Notes: generated from the sequence alone by a model not told the origin. A stretch of 64,000 nt of DNA from Haliclona indistincta (GCA_964017065.1 OZ024788.1:2949266-3013265), one strand, 5' to 3'; shown: positions 10,229 through 22,625, counted from the stretch's first letter. Made by a program: numbers and translations.

Positions 10229-13100
10229 CAGTCACATCTGCAGTGACAGAAATTTGTTTACTGATCTGAAGAAACTCAATCACCCTCTCGATGTAGTTCT
10301 TGGAGACGGACGAGCCTTAATAGCGAAGCACAGTGGAACCGTACATCTTCAAGTCAAATCAGGTTCTCTAACAAGAAAGTGTAAATTACACAACGTGCTA
10401 TTTGTCCCTGAACTCGCTTACTGTCTACTAAGCATATCGAAAGCGACTGAAAGAGGTATTGAATTCAAATTCAACAAGAGAGGCTGTATCGATCGAGACT
10501 CAAATGGAAGACTGATCACAGTTGCATCCAAATCAGGAAATCTATTTCAAGTGTCAGTAGTAGAGCCGAAGAATGCTGAAGTCAAGCAAATGGAGCAGTG
10601 TCATGTCTCGAAAGAAGAACTGTGGCACAGACGATATGGACACCTCAACAATTCTAGTCTCAAGGAGCTTGCAGCAGATGACTTGGTGAAAGAGTTCGAC
10701 TACCATCATGCTACCAAGGATTCACCGCTCTGTGAGCCATGCTGCAAAGGAAAGCAACATAAGAATCCCTTTCCTCAATCCAGTGATAGAAGAGCAGCAA
10801 ACCCCCTCGATCTGATACACAGCGATGTGTGTGGCAAGATGAGTTCGAAGTCACTAAGTGGAGCTAAATACTTTGTGACGTTCATCGACGACAAGACGCG
10901 ATATGTGTGGGTTTACATCATCAAGAGAAAGTCTGACGTGTTCAAGTGTTTCTGTGAATGGAGAAGTCTGGTTGAGAAGTCATTTGGAAGAAGTGTCAAG
11001 TGTTTTCGGACAGATAACGGAGGAGAATTCACTTCTGATGAGTTCGAAGGGTATCTCAAAGATAATGGTATCAAGCACGAACTCACTATTCCTAAATCTC
11101 CACAGCAGAACGGCGTTGCAGAACGGATGAACAGGACCTTGGTGGAGATGGTCAGATGCATGTTGGCTGATGCTCAAGTACCAAAGACCTTCTGGGCAGA
11201 AGCTCTTTCTACTGCCTGTTACATCAGAAATCGAAGCCCTACCAAAGCAGTACCTGGACAGACCCCATACGAAGCCCTATACGGAGACAAACCTACCGTG
11301 AGACACTTCAGAGTGTTTGGATGTACAGCTTACACTCACATAGCAAAGGATGAGAGACAGAAGCTTGATGACAAATCACGCAAATGCATCTTCCTGGGAT
11401 ACTCAGAGAACAGGAAAAGATATCGACTCTATAACCAATCCAAGCGCAAGGTGATTCACAGTAGAGATGTTCGATTTGATGAACAGTTACGTGGTACAGA
11501 AGAGGAGAGTCCTTCAACAGATGATAGTCCTGGTCCAGTGATGTTTGAGAAGGAGTATTCTGAGTCTGACTGTGAAGAACTACCAGCAGACGAGACTGAT
11601 GTACATCAGGATCCAACCTCAGAACAAACAACCACTGAACCTACTCTCCGAAGATCAACAAGAGTCACTGGAAAGCCAGATCGTTTTGGAGTCTGGGTGA
11701 ACTCAGCTGTTACCAGTGAACCTACCACTGTGAGTGAAGCTTTGAACTGTAACGACAAAGAACTCTGGAAAGAAGCAATGGATGTCGAAATGAAGTCTCT
11801 GCATGCCAATCATGTCTGGGATCTTGTACCACCCTCGAAGGATAATAAGTTAGTGAAGAGCAAGTGGGTATTCAAGTGCAAGTGTGGAGAGAATGGTATG
11901 GTAGAGAGATACAAGGCACGCTTAGTCGCACAAAGTTACTCTCAAAGACAAGGAATAGACTACGACGAAACTTTTTCTTCTGTGGTTCGTTTCGAGTCTA
12001 TACGAACAGTAATTGCTCTTGCAGGTCAAAAGAAGATGAAGATCCATCAGATGGATATCAAGACAGCATTTCTCAACGGTGAACTGACAGAAGAAGTCTA
12101 CATGTGTTAACCAGAAGGTTTTCAACAGAAAGGAAAAGAAGACTACGTGTGTCGTCTGAGAAAAAGTCTCTATGGACTGAAGCAATCACCTCGCTGTTGG
12201 AACGAGACTCTTCACCATCATCTCATCAAGATGAAGTTCACACAGACAAATGGAGATCCCTGTATCTACGTTTCTGAAGATGCTATCATTGCAGTTTATG
12301 TAGATTACCTCCTCATCGCAGGAAAGAGTGACAAAATACTGGCTAAAATCAAGTCTGAAATTGCTGATCGATTTGAAGCAAAGGACTTAGGAGAGCTACA
12401 CTACTTCCTGGGAGTCAAAATCATTCAAAATCACAAGAAAGGAGTCATCTGGCTTGGTCAACCAAGTTACACCAACAGTATCCTTCAACACTTCCGTATG
12501 GATGACTCAAAGCCAAGAAGGACACCCCTTGATCCAAGTCAAAAGCTAGTGAAAGGAGATGAGAACTCTGAGCTCTTTGATCAAGAGGTATATCAATCAA
12601 CTGTTGGACGACTGCTTTACCTGTCTACAAGAACGAGGCCGGACATTGCATTTGCCGTCAGTACCCTCGCCAAGTTTACTTCAAGACCAACAGTAGCTCA
12701 TTGGACAGCTGTGAAGCATCTACTATGCTATATTGCAGGAACTCGTGAATTTGGACTGTTGTTCACGACGAGTGATTCATCCGACTGTACTGGATTCTCA
12801 GATTCAGACTGGGCAGGTGATCAAGATGATAGAAAATCAACGTCTGGTTACTTATTCAGAGTTGGAAATGCTACAGTCAGTTGGGGTAGCAAGAAACAGT
12901 CCTGTGTCGCTTTGTTTACAGCAGAAGCTGAGTACATGTCGCTCACAATGGCAGCAAAAGAAGGAATATGGTTAAACAGACTGTTAGCGGAAATGAACAT
13001 CAAGAAGGAGCCCGTGACACTGTACGAGGACAACAAGTCAGCAATTTGTTTGTCGAAAAACCCACAATTCCATGGGCGGAGCAAACACATTAACATGTGA
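10229..13100 (+). pseudogene. copia pol: integrase, reverse transcriptase, RNase H (degenerate)
   Basis: Continues the polyprotein after the inserted element. Protease remnant: CSDRNLF...VLGDG. Integrase: HHCC zinc residues in LWHRRYGHLNN and CEPCCKGK, then the DDE core (HSDVCGKM, RTDNGGEF, PKSPQQNGVAER). The copia reverse transcriptase begins near 11740 (WKEAMDVEMKSL...KARLVA). TAA at 12108-12110 interrupts it; the frame resumes at once. The active-site box reads YVDY at 12297-12308 where the family has YVDD, removing a catalytic Asp. RNase H is recognisable (AEAEYMSL, LYEDNKSAI), but the frame ends at SKHINM, about 60 residues earlier than usual, at the start of the 3' LTR. Confidence 0.9.
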
Positions 13101-13198
13101 CCAGTTCAGTATGTTCAGTTTTCTTCATTGTGTTCTCCTTGTATCGCTCTTTCAGTTGTTGTCTTGTGTGGTCTTAATAATACATTTAAAAACCATTA
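13096..13198 (+). repeat. Probable 3' LTR of the copia element
   Basis: Direct repeat of 8548-8651 with about five differences. Its first bases supply the pol stop codon (ATG TGA). There is no strong polypurine tract upstream; GGGCGGAG at 13074-13081 is the nearest candidate. Confidence 0.65.
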
Positions 13199-13712
13199 AT
13201 CTGTTCATTCATTCGTTCATTCGTTCGTTCTGTCCATCGAGCTGCAGAGACCATCGCTCACTTCTGAAACTCGGTAAAGGTATGAACAGACTTAGTCACA
13301 TGGCTTGCAATGTGACTTGTGGATTTTGCTAAAGTGCTTTCGTTCTTGAGTTATGGCTGGCTCACCTTGCATGACGGCCATCTTAGACTTCTCTGACAAC
13401 AAACGCGCCCGTAGTTGACTACCTAGGTACTTGTAGATTCCATCTAAACAGCAGGACAGCTCTGGGTATGCGTAGACATCTCAAGAAAAAGCCTATCAAA
13501 GCCAAGAGCAATTGCTACCTACTCAGTGTTCACGGTCACGCCCACTTGACACACCTTGTCTCAGTTGTGGCAGCACTTTACTGTCTTCTGGTTAGCAATG
13601 CAGTTTCAATAGCAAGCAGGTTGACTTTAGCTGCAAAGCTCCTTCTGCAAACCATAACTAAGGAGCTAACTCTACAATGTGCAACACGCCGAGGGTTTCG
13701 TGAAATCTGTTC
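13199..13712 (+). mobile_element. MITE family 1, copy 3 (5'-truncated)
   Basis: Begins in the ATTC/CGTT-rich part and lacks the terminal CCCTCGG hairpin. The 3' end GCAACACGCCGAGGG is present. It directly follows the copia 3' LTR. Confidence 0.7.
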
Positions 13713-16700
13713 ATTGTTAAAATGTTTTTATTACTTGTTTCTTTTCTTTTTTATTTATTAATGACTTAGTTGGCACTTACGCTAATACAGTTTTGCTGTA
13801 AAGAGAACTATTCAGGCCACTGCAGAGTGACTACACTTGATCAGCCCTGCACTACATGCAACACGATAAGCTTAAGCTAGCTTTCTTTTCAAACCTGACA
13901 GGCTAATCAGTGAAGATTTGCTCGTTGTCTGCTGTGAACACTGCTAGTGGAAGCAGCACTCGCGTTCCAAGCCATTTGTACTAAGGTGTGCTTGTATTAG
14001 AATAATGGAATGGAATGGAGTCTGTTATGGACCAAAAATCGCTGTTTTTCTGTAAATACTCGCTTCTCCCAGTGTTTTAGGCTTAAATAGATATCAGATG
14101 CACTGATGGTCATACATGTAGGTAGCGTTGCTTCTGTGTATGTTTAGTTGCGTTTGGTTCGCTCAGCTACTGTGCTAGACTCTCTGAAGAATAAGAAGAA
14201 AAAAAGAAAGTAAACGAAGAAGATAAACAAACGGGTGACCACGTGAACTCTGATTTACCACCTTAGACCTGGTTTCTTTTACTTCTAAAGGTTTCTTTAT
14301 AATCACACAAATCATGCAAAGAGCTTCAGAACGTTATATTCGCTTGAAACGCCCGTACGGCGAAGATATGGCAGTGCCGTACTTAGTGCCTCCAGGCGAG
14401 ACGTCATCTTGTCATGCCCATAGCAACTCCTTTTATACCCTAAATATGCCACGTCTACCGCATGCCATAACTAGGCACCGAAGTTGCTTATACCTCGGTG
14501 GAATGTTATGCATACATGCCTGTCTGACTAAGTACGCTGAACTGAAATACACAAGCAGTAATGAAAGTCTGCTGTTGCTAGTTGAACACTATGTTAATGA
14601 CTGACAACTTATAAAAACATTATCCACAAACACAACTATCCACCATTCCACAAATACAGCAACTGCAGATGCATGTATACAGGATTTCTATACAGCAATC
14701 ACAATGCAGTACTTTAGTTTTACTTTACTTTACTTCAGTAATAATTCAACTGGGCGTGTCTATAATGTTCTGTGCAGGGCACAGCACGTACACAAGCGAG
14801 ATAGCGTCTTACACACTTACACAATTTCTTTAGACATAGTAACCTATCAACTTCTAGGCAGTCAACTGTGGATAGTTTTGTCTACGGAGAACTCTAGATC
14901 GCCAGCAACGGCCATCAATCGTGAGGTAAGCAAAGCGCCATGGTTACGCCATAACTCGAGAACGCAGCTTCATATACAAGTCTGCCATGCTGTTTTGAAG
15001 TAAAAAAACGAACTCACTAGCTGTAAGGCAGCCAGCAGTAGACAATTTTGTCATTACATCACAACTAGGTCGCCAGCGATCGCGATGTAAGCAATCACGC
15101 CATACTCACGAACAGAGCCTTGTAACCAAAATCCTTACAATTCATTTTCAAGCAAATATCGACTTTAGCTTGTGTTGCAAGTTTCAGCACTTAATTTTCA
15201 GTGAGCGATGAGAAATTCTGCCGACAGACAGACAGATACATACATACACACATACATGCACAGATACACAAACCATAGATAATACAGTACACAGTGGATA
15301 TGCAACGACCTGGTATACGGAGGGATCCACGGTGTTACGCTGTAACACTGACTGAAACGGGTCTTAGTTGAGTAGCTGACAGTTGTAAAGCTGTTTTTAT
15401 TGTTCTGAAGAGTCAAGGAAGCTTTTATAAAGCAGTAAACGTGTTCATCAATTGGTAGAGAAGATCCTGGTACTGTATAAGACTTCTGATCTGTTGTTAT
15501 AGCTGGGCCTCGGTTTCTGCCGTTTTGGCTCTCTTTTCTTGATACGGCTACTTTGTGTTAGATTACTACAGCACTGGCTTATGCTACAAAGCCTTTTTAC
15601 ATACCTACTGGTAGCTCATAGTGTTGTGCATTGCGAGAAACTATTATCAAGGAGTTACAATCTGTGCACAACTGCTGAGACACTGCCAAGCAGCGAATTT
15701 TTCCTTCGTGTAGCAGTTTGTTTCTTTTAGATTATCTACCACACTGACGACTTCAGAACTCCATGAACAGCACTACTGAATGCTACTGTCTTCATTCTAC
15801 TGCGAGAAACTAAGGTTGTATGCACAATACAATCACAACGTTCAGTATCTTGTCTTTAGCACATCACACTAGTCGAGCTATGGAGCTTGTAAACAATGAT
15901 TTTTCACATAGATACGTTGCTTCCAGTGTTAGAAGTGAACGGAATGGCCCTATTACAAGAAAAACCAATGGTTGAAGTTGCTTTCATCGTTGTCTACATA
16001 TTTCCTGCAATGTTTTCAGCTGTTTTTGTGCACTGTAAGGCGAGCAGCCATTTATAATCCTTGGACACGTCCGTTACATCCGTTGCACACACTGCATCAC
16101 TCCAAATCGGCGTATACGGGCTCGTTGCATATCCACTGTGTACTGTATTATCTATGCACAAACCGAATACCGTATGCCCTGTGGCTCCGCCCACCGAGGC
16201 ATAATAAGGCGGTCTGCACTTGTGAATATAATTTTGCGGTTGTGAATATCGTTAAACTGTTGCAAATATCATTACATGCTTTGTATACTTCGTGTACGTG
16301 CTGGGAAAGCACAAGACAGTATAAAACTCGAGCATGAAGCCTTGGACTACGCTTATACACTGCCAAGATGGTCAGCTACACTTGGCCAACACTGTAACTG
16401 AGAGGTTTTCCGAATTGCGTATTAGTAAGCACTGTTTGTCACTGCTGTACTGCCAAAAGCTCTCCTTTGCTGGATTTCTCGTGTCAAGATAGCCACAGAA
16501 TGTGGTGTCAGCAACCTGGCATTATCTGTTGAACATTTTCCAGCCGAGTAGGCATGGTTTTGTCACACATCTGGCGGTCCTTCACGGTAAGCTATCTCGC
16601 TAAAACTTGGTATACAAGCAGTACTTCCAGTCGTGTTGTTATAGCTAGCGATGCGTTCGTAGCTGCTTTACATCTGGAAATCTGGCCCATAGCAACGGCG

Positions 16701-16760
16701 CCGCCTAATGAAAATTAATTAGTACCAGGCATCCTTAACAATATGTGGTTACTTCTCCAG
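13713..16760. other. Gene-poor stretch
   Basis: No coding region can be supported. Small frames at 14314-14604, 14704-15003 and 15972-16337 have no recognisable motifs. A (GACA)/(TACA)-type microsatellite lies at 15222-15270. A fragment at 14880-14995 (CCAGCAACGGCCATCAATCG, then CTCGAGAACG) is a diverged inverted copy of 20060-20150. A TATAAAA box at 16320 precedes an ATG at 16335 and may mark a promoter for the WW-domain exons, but this is weak. Confidence 0.4.
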
Positions 16761-17098
16761 GCTGGCTGGGAGGCACTTACAGCACCAAACAGATGTGTAT
16801 TCTACGTTGATCACAGTGAGTACCTTATGCATTCATGTTTAAATTTCCATATACAAGTACATGACACACTTCCAGCTAGACATTAGCCTAGCCTAGTTGA
16901 GGTATCTTTCCATATAATTAGACAAATAGGATGATCTCAGCCAAACATACCCTGTGATAGATTACCTTGTCACATTAATAACTTAATTTTCTCCTTCAGA
17001 CACTCGTACCACTCAATGGCAGGATCCCAGAGTCATTGATCAGTATCAGTTACCATCACTTGACTTACCAACACCACCAGAATACATTGGAAGACCAG
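16761..17098 (+). CDS. WW-domain exon pair
   Basis: Exon 16761-16815 (55 nt, phase 0 in, phase 1 out) encodes AGWEALTAPNRCVFYVDH. Exon 17000-17098 (99 nt, phase 1 in and out) continues TRTTQWQDPR after a junction Asn. Both have good splice sites (ctccag, gtgagt; cttcag, gtaaaa). Together they form an almost complete WW domain: the first Trp of GWE, the aromatic YV strand, the DHNTRTT loop and the second Trp plus Pro of WQDPR. WW domains bind proline-rich (PPxY-type) ligands; the DHNTRTTQW loop is typical of NEDD4-family or related adaptors. No further domains were found nearby, so it may be an orphan exon pair or part of a gene with long introns. Downstream (SLDLPTPPEYIGRPG) is Pro-rich. Confidence 0.65.
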
Positions 17099-17109
17099 GT
17101 AAAAAAATA

Positions 17110-17775
17110 TTCACACTATCGTAGAGCTGGTATGTTTTGTGCATATTGAAAGTCTGAGCATGCATTAACTTCTCCAATAAGTGGTACCAGGAGTGTATAA
17201 GAGGAAGGAGCGTCTAACTAGTCTCATATCCCACTCAATAATAAAGTCTATACCGCCGTGCGCTGTTGCTACTTGGAACTTGGGGCCTTTTTTGTATATT
17301 GTGGCTCGCTGTTTACATTTATCCATGCTTCTTTCTGATCTCCAACTAAAACAAGCCAGCAATCGGCCAGAAGCATGATCTCCGTCTTATGAGGCCAGCA
17401 AAAACCTTCCTTAATATAATTTAGTTTCGTTAGAACCAAGTTGGATGCTCTTTCGCCTTATATTCTCCTGGTGGTACGTTTACGAGGCACTGTCATGTTA
17501 ACAGAAAGACAGGTCGGAACTCATATGACTCATAATAGAGTACTGCAAGGTGACCATTTACTTGTAGTGGAACTTTGATTATTCAGACAGCTTTGGTCAC
17601 CGAATATTTCTGAGTGGCCGGATAAGTCTGAATAAAATGGTGGCCGTTCACAAGCATCCAAAGTAGGCTTAGATCGTTAAGATTGTGCTATCTTGTGTAT
17701 GCAAACATTGTTTCCTTCCGTGGGGAGGTGAAATAAACCAGACCGCTTGGCTACAGAACTGTAGAAAGCAATGAG
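17110..17775. other. Non-coding stretch
   Basis: No gene or repeat recognised. Overlapping 65-aa frames on both strands at 17165-17378 are mirror shadows of one another and lack codon or domain support. Confidence 0.4.
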
Positions 17776-17779
17776 CAAA

Positions 17780-18030
17780 TGGGATAGTATCAGTTCGCCT
17801 AGTCCCAGTTTGCCTACTATCGTTTCGCCTATTAAGAGCCCAGTCATGCTGTTTTGCCTAGTCATGTGCGCAAGCCGTCTTCAGCGGCTACATGCGCACG
17901 CATACACTATCACTATAAAGGCTCGTTTGTAGCACTGACCGATCAGCTGGTTCCGGTGGCTGGCTCAGTGGTTTAGTATGGTGGTTTATAATACAGATCT
18001 TCAGGGTTTGATTCTTGCTGTATACGTGTA
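17780..18030 (+). repeat. Dispersed repeat with tRNA-like head (SINE-like), plus copy
   Basis: Contains TGGCTCAGTGG (Pol III A-box like) and, about 45 bp on, GGGTTTGATTC (B-box like). This is the spacing of a tRNA-derived SINE head. The whole segment recurs in inverted orientation at 22630-22830. It is not a functional tRNA: stems around the anticodon arm do not pair well. Confidence 0.6.
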
Positions 18031-18061
18031 TTTTTAACAGAAAACTTAAGTTTTGTAGCTA

Positions 18062-18255
18062 GTCGAGACACTCTCGGCGATCCTTAGTGAGGGCCGGAGG
18101 CCCTTTTTAGAACGACCCTCTTGACGGTCCTTAGCTAGGGCCGAAGGCCCTGTTTAGGATGACCCTCTCGACGATCCTTAACTAGGGCCGAAGGCCCGAT
18201 CCTCCCGACGATCCTTAGCTAGGACCGAAGCCCCTGTTTAGGACGACCCTCCCTA
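18062..18255 (+). repeat. Tandem ~60-bp GC-rich repeat
   Basis: Three to four units built on ACGATCCTTAGCTAGGGCCG followed by AAGGCCC. Each unit contains GGGCC-AAGGCCC, a small inverted repeat. Confidence 0.75.
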
Positions 18256-18259
18256 CTTT

Positions 18260-19300
18260 GCACAGACAGGAGGTTTTTAGAGTTTAGGGTTTAGTGTTTT
18301 GATTTATACTTTTGGTAGGTGGTCAAACAGCAGTGTGGTCATTAATTATATTCATAACTTGTAAAGCAGCACCTGATGATTATTTTCATTGAATTTTGTA
18401 CATACAAAATATCCAATAATCTGAAAACAGGCTTCTCCAGCTATTCCGGATAGACGAAGTTCCACTGTTGCTACCATGTAACATCATTCGGTTAACCCCT
18501 TAAACTGCTTGATTGAGACAGCAAAATTGGATGCTAAATTGATTTCACATTTCAGAAAACTATAGCAGCAACAGAGCTAGTGAGCAATGTTGGCTCGGCA
18601 CAGTACCATCTTTTACGTTAACCCTTTAACCCCTAATGACGCCTTTTGCATCATATTTGATTCCGCCTACTGTAGATGTCATAAATAGTGTGAAAAGTGC
18701 TGTAGAAAGGTGAAACTAAGTCTATTTGCAAAAGACGACTTTACCTTTAAAACCCACTGTTTTTCAGCGCGCCCTCCCCACTAATACGTACAGCATGGAG
18801 GATTTTAAAGGGGGGGGTGCCCATCTGTTAACCTGGGGTTCAGAGCCCCTCACCGCTTTTGACATTTTTAGGGCTTCAGGGTGCCCAGAAATAGAAGCCC
18901 AGTTCTATATACTTTGCTATAGAACTGTCCTGTTTGCTCACCTGGATACCACCAGGTTTTTGTATCAGTCACCAGGGCTGAATGAAGACAAAATTAGCTG
19001 AAAATGACAAGGCTGTAACAATTCAGTGGCCTCAGTTCCGAAGTGGGAGTGGCCAGCTTGGAGTTTAGTGCATGGTCATAAACTTTGACATGCCAAGAGA
19101 AAACGGTGCTAGTTTGGAATAGCTAGCGTACTGCATTTTGTACAAAACAAACTGTCAGTTTAGAGCAATTCAAATTTCTGACGAAATAATTCAGTAACTA
19201 AAGAGTTAATAGCTTCACTGTACATCTAAAAATGAGTACTCTATTAGTGGCGGATTCAAATGGTTTTTGCAATACCTAGGTCCTGGGTTCATAGTGGAGT
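18260..19300. other. Non-coding stretch, one unexplained ORF
   Basis: A 91-aa frame at 18726-19001 (SMEDFKGGGAHLLTWGSEPL) has no recognised relatives. TTAACCCTTTAACCCC at 18618 and AGAGTTAAT near 19203 could be TTAA-type transposon ends around it, but the inverted match is short. Confidence 0.35.
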
Positions 19301-19306
19301 GTTATT

Positions 19307-19852
19307 AACCCTCGGCGCATGCGCGAGGTTTATGGTACTTACTCTGTCATTTGCTGTCCTTCGAGCTGCAGAGGTCAGCGATCACTTTTACACTCTGGTA
19401 AGGTTATGAGCATGATAAGCACAACAATGGCTTGCAATTTGACTCGTAGATTTTGCTAAAGTGCTTTCGTTCTCGAGTTATAGCTGGCTCACCTTGACAG
19501 CCATTTTGGTTTTAGACCTCTCTGACTACAAAAGCGCTCATAGTTGACTGTCTAGGCACTTGGTACTTACTGAGTACGTTTAGATTCCATCTAAGCAGCA
19601 GGACAGCTCTGAGGTGCGTAGACATTTCAAGAAAGAGCCTCCACGACAACAATGGCTACCTACTCACATGTTCATGGTCACGGCCTTGTGACACACCCTA
19701 AGTTGTGGTCAGCACTTTGCTGTCTTCTAGTTAGCACTACATGGCTAGCAGGTAGGCACTAATACTAGCTGCTCCAAGCCTAACAGGCTCTTGCTGTAAA
19801 CCAGAGCTATTTCTACAATGTGCATGACACGCCGAGGGTTTTGTGAAATCTG
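19307..19852 (+). mobile_element. MITE family 1, copy 4
   Basis: Both ends are present: CCCTCGGCGCATGCGCGAGG and CACGCCGAGGG. The body is diverged relative to copies 2 and 3. Confidence 0.75.
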
Positions 19853-19857
19853 TTCAT

Positions 19858-20095
19858 TAACCCTTGGCGCATGCGCGAGGGTTACGGTACTTGCTCTGTC
19901 GTTCGTTCATTCATTCGTTCATTCTGTCCATCGAGCTGCAGAGACCATCGCTCACTTCTGAAACTCGGTAAATGTATGAACAGGCTTAGCACGAGAATGG
20001 CTTGCAATGTGACTCGTGGATTTTGCTAAAGTGCTTTCGTTAGTTTGTCTTTCAGTGTGGCAGACTTGTATGTGAAGTTTCGTTCTCGAGTTATA
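19858..20095 (+). mobile_element. MITE family 1, copy 5 (3'-truncated)
   Basis: Starts with CCCTTGGCGCATGCGCGAGG only a few bases after copy 4. Homology ends near the CTCGAGTTATAG position, where unrelated sequence takes over. Confidence 0.7.
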
Positions 20096-20174
20096 GCATA
20101 CTGTGCTTACCTCGCGATCGATGACCATTGCTGGCGAGTTTGGCATCTGAAGAAAGTAAGAAAACTTTCCGACA

Positions 20175-20350
20175 AATTAAGTAATTTTGCTTATTATCGT
20201 TATTGTGATTAGCCAAATTTACTTACGGATCATCAATATAGCTACTGTGTACCTGTATGACTGTGACTACATGTTCTGTAGTTTTGAGCAATCTGTCTCA
20301 TTTTCCGAGGCTGTCAAGTATTGAACCATTGTGATGGCAGATTATGCTTG
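20175..20350 (+). repeat. Dispersed repeat, also at 46640-46830
   Basis: Shares TTTACTTACGGATCAT, then ATAGCTACTGTGTACCTGTA and GAGCAATCTGTCTCATTTTC, with 46640-46830 in the same orientation. It is flanked here by MITE family 1 copies. No coding capacity. Confidence 0.75.
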
Positions 20351-20359
20351 TGCTTTGAT

Positions 20360-20625
20360 TAACCCTCGGCACATGCGCGAGGGTCATTGTACTTGCTCTG
20401 TCGTTCATTCACTCATTCGTTTATTCTGTCCATCGAGCTACAGAGATCAGTGATCACTTCTACGAATCAGTTAAGGTATGAACAGGCTAAACTCGACAAT
20501 GGCTTGCAATGTGACTCATGGATTTTGCTAAAGTGCTTTCATTCTCGAGTTATGGCTGGCTCACCTTGACGCCATCTTAAACTTCTCTGACAACAAAAGC
20601 GCCCATGGTTAAGGTGGTGGGTTAC
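20360..20625 (+). mobile_element. MITE family 1, copy 6 (3'-truncated)
   Basis: Starts with CCCTCGGCACATGCGCGAGG. Homology stops at GCGCCCATGGTTAAGGTGG, where a TTAAGGTGGTGGGT element end begins. This is a plausible insertion junction. Confidence 0.7.
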
Positions 20626-21307
20626 CGTGTGCTCATTAATTGTTTATGAGTTAGCAACAACAAACACTGTGTCAAGATGAAACACGCTACAACGGTATAA
20701 AGACGAGTAATAGAGACGCCAGATACTGTACTTCTGCAATAGTTCTAAAGCTAAGCTCTGACGCAAAGCAGTTTGGTGGCAGCAACCAAAATATGCATCA
20801 TGAATTTCTGCTTAACTTCTAGCCAAGAATATGCACCTGTATAACTATTTACTTCACGATGGGCTAACCTACCTAAGGCTAAGTAAATTTTGCAGGTGCT
20901 GACAAAGCGTTTAGTTGACCCACACTGAACATAGCTGTTTTATGCACCAACAAACATGGGCGTCACTGCAAAATCAGCCATGATTTTGGATGTCAAAGTG
21001 TTTTTCTTAAAATCAGAAAATGTAGATGCAGAAAACTCTTCGTCAGCACCTAGAAATGGTTTATAAGAGTCGAATTTCAGCTGGTAACCTATGCTGCACG
21101 GTTAGCCAGGAGAGATTTTTGGCTAGTAAAATGCTGTGTCGATTATTCTTTGGTGTAGAATATTGTGCAGCATTTCAAGCTGCATTGAGACACACTCGAT
21201 GATGCATCAGAGCGAGTTTCACGCTGGTAGCGTTGCTCTGTCACGAGATGCAGATAAAAGAAAGTTCCTCATTAATATTCATAAAACTGGTATACCGCCA
21301 TCTTAAT

Positions 21308-21535
21308 GAACAGATTTCACAAAACCCTTGGTGTGTCATGCACATTGTAGAGTTAGCTCTGGTTTACAACAAGAGCCTGTTAGGTTTGGAGCAGCTAGTG
21401 TTAGTGCCTACCTGCTAGCTATGTAGTGCTAACTAGAAGAAAGACCACAACTTGGGATGTGTCACAAGGGCTTGACCATGAACATGTGAGTAGGTAGCCA
21501 TTGCTGTGTAGGCTCTTTCTTGAAATGTCTACGCT
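21308..21535 (-). mobile_element. MITE family 1, copy 7 (partial)
   Basis: Minus-oriented. It begins with the reverse of the 3' terminus (GAACAGATTTCACAAAACCC) and ends near the TTGAAATGTCTACGC position. Its junction at 21300 with CCGCCATCTTAA mirrors copy 6, so an element with TTAAGGTGGTGG ends (20608-21307) probably lies inserted between two halves of nested MITEs. Confidence 0.6.
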
Positions 21536-21539
21536 ATAG

Positions 21540-22625
21540 TGTTGTACCTATACTAGTATCTGTATCTGTATAGGCACCTATATTTGTACTATAGGCAAAG
21601 ATCACTTGTGGGCAATTTAAAAGTAGATGTATAGATCAAATTTTATAAATTCAGTAACTGCAAGTTCTTTCAAAACAGTAGCATTTTCCACTTTTTCAGC
21701 AACAACCCTGTTTCTCTTTTCATCAGCGATGTCTACTTTAACAGAATGATCAATCGATGCAAAAGTGCCTCCAAAATGTGACTCCTGTAGCCATTTCGAT
21801 CACATTTTTGGTTTTGCACATACACAAAAATAATATCTGTATCGGTTCAATATCGGCAATATTGTGTGCCTATTGTGTGCCTATAAAAAATTATTATAAG
21901 ACAATCGTGCGTATATCCCTAATGCATTACGTATTCCCTGTGAATGGTGTCACTGTATCCATGCTAGGAGTTTTGTATTCCAGTTTGAATGCGGTACATT
22001 GAGAAGTGACATTCTAGTTCCATAGGCTCTCTGGCACATCTATGCTCTGCTTGCTTACTATTAACAGACCTACGTGTACATCTTTGCACAGCCGATAATA
22101 GTGCACCACCGTGCTTTCTTTGTCAACTTCATGTTAATTGTTAATGTATATGATGCATGCTAGGTACAGTGAGTTTAAAGACTACAGTGCTTGTGAATTT
22201 GATCCAAAAAATGTTGATATTCGTCCTCATTAGTGCTAGAGTCATCACCTGCAGTGCAAGAAAATGTTTGGTACAAAAGATTAGCACACAAATTATAATT
22301 CTTTCCAGCACGAATGACTCCGCTCGTTTCCCCCAGTTTTGCACCAGGAAGAAAGCGTTTGGTCAAGAACGAGTTGAACAAATCTTCCACATGATCACAG
22401 ATCTCGCTAGCAGTGAGAACACTATACTAGTCTAAGCTGCGTGTAACGATCTAACAGTACTCACACAGCTGCATCGAGCAGGGCATATCTTGATCGCCTA
22501 TATCGCACAGATACACTACTGCATACATTGCGCAGATAAAGTGCTGGCCGGCTTTAAAACGGGCTAGCCAGCTTTGAAACAGGCCAGCCGGCTTTAAAAC
22601 GGGCCAACGGTTGTAAATCGGTCCG
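21540..22625. other. Non-coding stretch
   Basis: AT-rich, no gene recognised. Overlapping frames on both strands at 22141-22435 have no motif support. A ~20-bp unit (GGGCTAGCCAGCTTTGAAAC and variants) is repeated three times at 22545-22610. Confidence 0.4.

Larger units (their letters stand above)
8463..13198 (+). mobile_element. Degenerate Ty1/copia LTR retrotransposon
   Basis: Direct repeats of about 187 bp (8463-8651 and 13012-13198) bracket gag and pol in copia order: gag with zinc knuckle, protease, integrase, reverse transcriptase, RNase H. The copy is dead. There are in-frame stops at 9101 and 12108, a frame change around 9610, a 587-bp insertion in protease, and a changed residue in the reverse transcriptase active-site box. 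The repeats differ at about five positions in the terminal 104 bp, so insertion is old on the scale of LTR divergence. The flanks are MITE family 1 copies on both sides. Confidence 0.9.

Noticed and set aside
11308..11631. Minus-strand frame within copia pol
   Set aside because: Shadow of the integrase/reverse transcriptase coding frame.
17948..18020. tRNA gene
   Set aside because: Promoter-like boxes are present but the cloverleaf stems do not pair and a second inverted copy exists; a SINE-like repeat explains it better.
18726..19001. 91-aa open frame as a gene
   Set aside because: No motif, no splice context and no second copy; reported only as an unexplained frame.
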